Source: CBDAUN01 sp965200645
GTDB lineage: Bacteria; Pseudomonadota; Gammaproteobacteria; Arenicellales; JAJDZL01
Reading direction: 5' to 3'
Length of the DNA: 64,000 nucleotides
NCBI GenBank assembly: GCA_965200645.1
Contig: CBDAUN010000002.1
Coordinates: 459,833 to 523,832, forward strand
Shown here: positions 63,801 through 64,000 of the stretch, one piece after another
Layout of the letters: every line of letters begins with the position of its first letter
Position numbering within the stretch: the first letter of the stretch is position 1
Translations under genes and position numbers: made by a program
Notes under the pieces: model-generated
Seen by the model: only the letters and a program-made list of their open reading frames with translations
Databases searched by the model: none
What the model was told of the DNA's origin: nothing

Positions 63801-63957
63801 GGTTGTGACCATCACTTTTGGACTGGCATTTGCCACATTGTTGATCCTACTGTTTATTCCTGCTGTAGTCACTCTTTTCGATACTAATCGTGCGAAGTAT
63901 CAAAAGCATAAATTACTAAGGAAGTTTAGGGCAGCCGAAGTGGCAACGTCCACATAA
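60820..63957 (+). CDS. RND-family efflux transporter permease
   Basis: A 1045-residue inner-membrane RND transporter, full length for the family. ATG at 60820 is preferred over TTG at 60805. After the N-terminal membrane segment comes the porter signature FDVPIVTVSTQWPGAAAEDV. The central transmembrane region has MLGIIVDDAIVVGEDAL with the conserved Asp pair, and the second half repeats the pattern with GLSGIVVNNAIVLIVQY, where Asn-Asn replaces it. It is drug/solute:proton antiport-like (HAE-1 group). The partner membrane-fusion protein is not visible upstream; it may lie beyond the window. Confidence 0.93.
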   Translation: MERKGILEIFATHPVLMNVLMFIVICVGLVSLSRINFQFFPTFDVPIVTVSTQWPGAAAEDVEQSITNRLELELANIDNLKSLTSSSRFGFSQVIMEFNEDTDLRAAKDRAEQLVGLASPSLPEEAEEPEVTQFWNYEPVASLIVSARTLDQVRSLAYQFKEELLDSGIGKVDVDGLPKEEVAILIPSSRLRELRLDLNQIGEKIRSSSIDVPIGILGRDDAARQLRFVQQRRGELEFTDIPVIADDNGSLIKLKDIADIQRRPKNDQLTITYQGRPAAVLNLKRLETSDTIESAQTLYDWLEQRRQTLPPTVQLHIHDDRSLALKSRLSVLVKNGLVGLVLVLGVLFVFLSTRLAFWVAAGIPVAILGGIALLYGLGGSLNMVSMFAFIMMLGIIVDDAIVVGEDALLKYQGGFSPADSVQAASRVMFLPILAASLTTIFAFIPVLVIPGIIGTVVSAIGLVVFCVVVISVVEAFLILPGHLHHSFKGIQNKAPSKFSQWFNSFYYRFQNGLYYSAVSLAIKRPILIISIGVACLILTIGLFGSGKLQYNFFPTPELDRIFMNAVFFVGTPKSEIDEYLVKAEQALLETEKDLGGNLISTYYIQHGAVLYIEDRREEGNHLGSIILEITPSDEREVRTSQFLQTWQSKLDLVPGQENLILSTPAAGPPGSDIEIYFRGKDREAIKTASVEFSEYLRSLPGVYGIKEDTSFGYQQRVMTLTSKGEALGLTVREISRQLRSAIEGRPLQSYTLKQDEIDVVPRLPDAESDFLSTMENLHIRLPSGQPVPLSDVVKFESKRGFGTLFHSGGVFTVTVSADVDATQNNSNLILRDLEDSVLPELVKKYGVEWLYGEATTEQRKTEDALKVGAILAFVLIYLTLTAIFGSYIWPVFVMLSIPFGIVGAAWGHYILGITVSFITVLGFIGLSGIVVNNAIVLIVQYKKNIEQGMKSKTAMTLAGIRRLRPVILSTITTVAGLAPLLFEKSTQAQFLIPMVVTITFGLAFATLLILLFIPAVVTLFDTNRAKYQKHKLLRKFRAAEVATST

Positions 63958-64000
63958 CCTAAATTCGGATTTGCAATTTCAGCCTCATCGAGACAAGGAT

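Overview
The window looks like a moderately AT-rich chromosome segment of a free-living or host-associated, probably marine, proteobacterium. That reading is inference. It rests on several solute-binding-protein transporters (ABC, TTT, a relic TRAP), a DddP-like M24 protein, heterotetrameric sarcosine oxidase and the box pathway for benzoyl-CoA. No rRNA, tRNA, CRISPR array or phage genes were seen. The transposase genes are visibly more G+C-rich than their surroundings.

Region 1 (1-15.4 kb) is catabolic and transport. It holds a partial methyltransferase, an amidase, an M19 dipeptidase-family protein with an unusual metal site, two uncharacterised proteins (one DUF3726), a GMC oxidoreductase and a TauD-like dioxygenase. 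These are followed by a PotBCD-like ABC operon without an ATPase and a complete tctCBA operon.

Region 2 (15.6-19.2 kb) is a small graveyard of mobile DNA: relics of IS1595-like and IS1634-like transposases around a frameshifted TRAP permease (dctM), then an intact 1.87-kb IS with a 5-bp target duplication.

Region 3 (19.3-29.5 kb) has an orphan RtcB, the DddP-like protein, an aminoglycoside-phosphotransferase-fold kinase, an N,N-dimethylformamidase-like large subunit with an unknown partner gene, and a tightly overlapping operon of a DUF1116 protein, an amidase and an AstE/AspA-type deacylase. Much of it points to hydrolysis of amides and small nitrogen compounds.

Region 4 (29.6-44.8 kb) is a run of same-strand genes. 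A Rieske oxygenase, a HisC-like aminotransferase, a split thiamine-diphosphate decarboxylase and an aldehyde dehydrogenase look like one degradative route. They are followed by a four-gene polar amino acid ABC transporter, sarcosine oxidase soxBDAG and a PhnZ/MIOX-like HD-domain oxygenase.

Region 5 (44.8-64 kb) is an aromatic-degradation locus broken up by mobile DNA. A 3-oxoadipyl-CoA-type thiolase and a hydroxybenzoate/salicylate-type flavin monooxygenase are separated by an IS1182 element, a mosaic of shuffled IS pieces and a decayed second copy of the 1.87-kb IS from the benzoate-CoA ligase, hydrolase, boxC, boxB and RND pump genes. The ligase, BoxB, BoxC and thiolase are steps of one pathway (benzoate to acetyl-CoA plus succinyl-CoA), but boxA is not in the window. 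Two partial duplications with decayed copies (HD oxygenase/thiolase ends around an Rpn nuclease gene; an aldehyde dehydrogenase fragment) show that this part of the chromosome is being rearranged.

A recurrent architectural feature is a strong hairpin directly after each of the three solute-binding-protein genes and before the membrane genes of the same operon.
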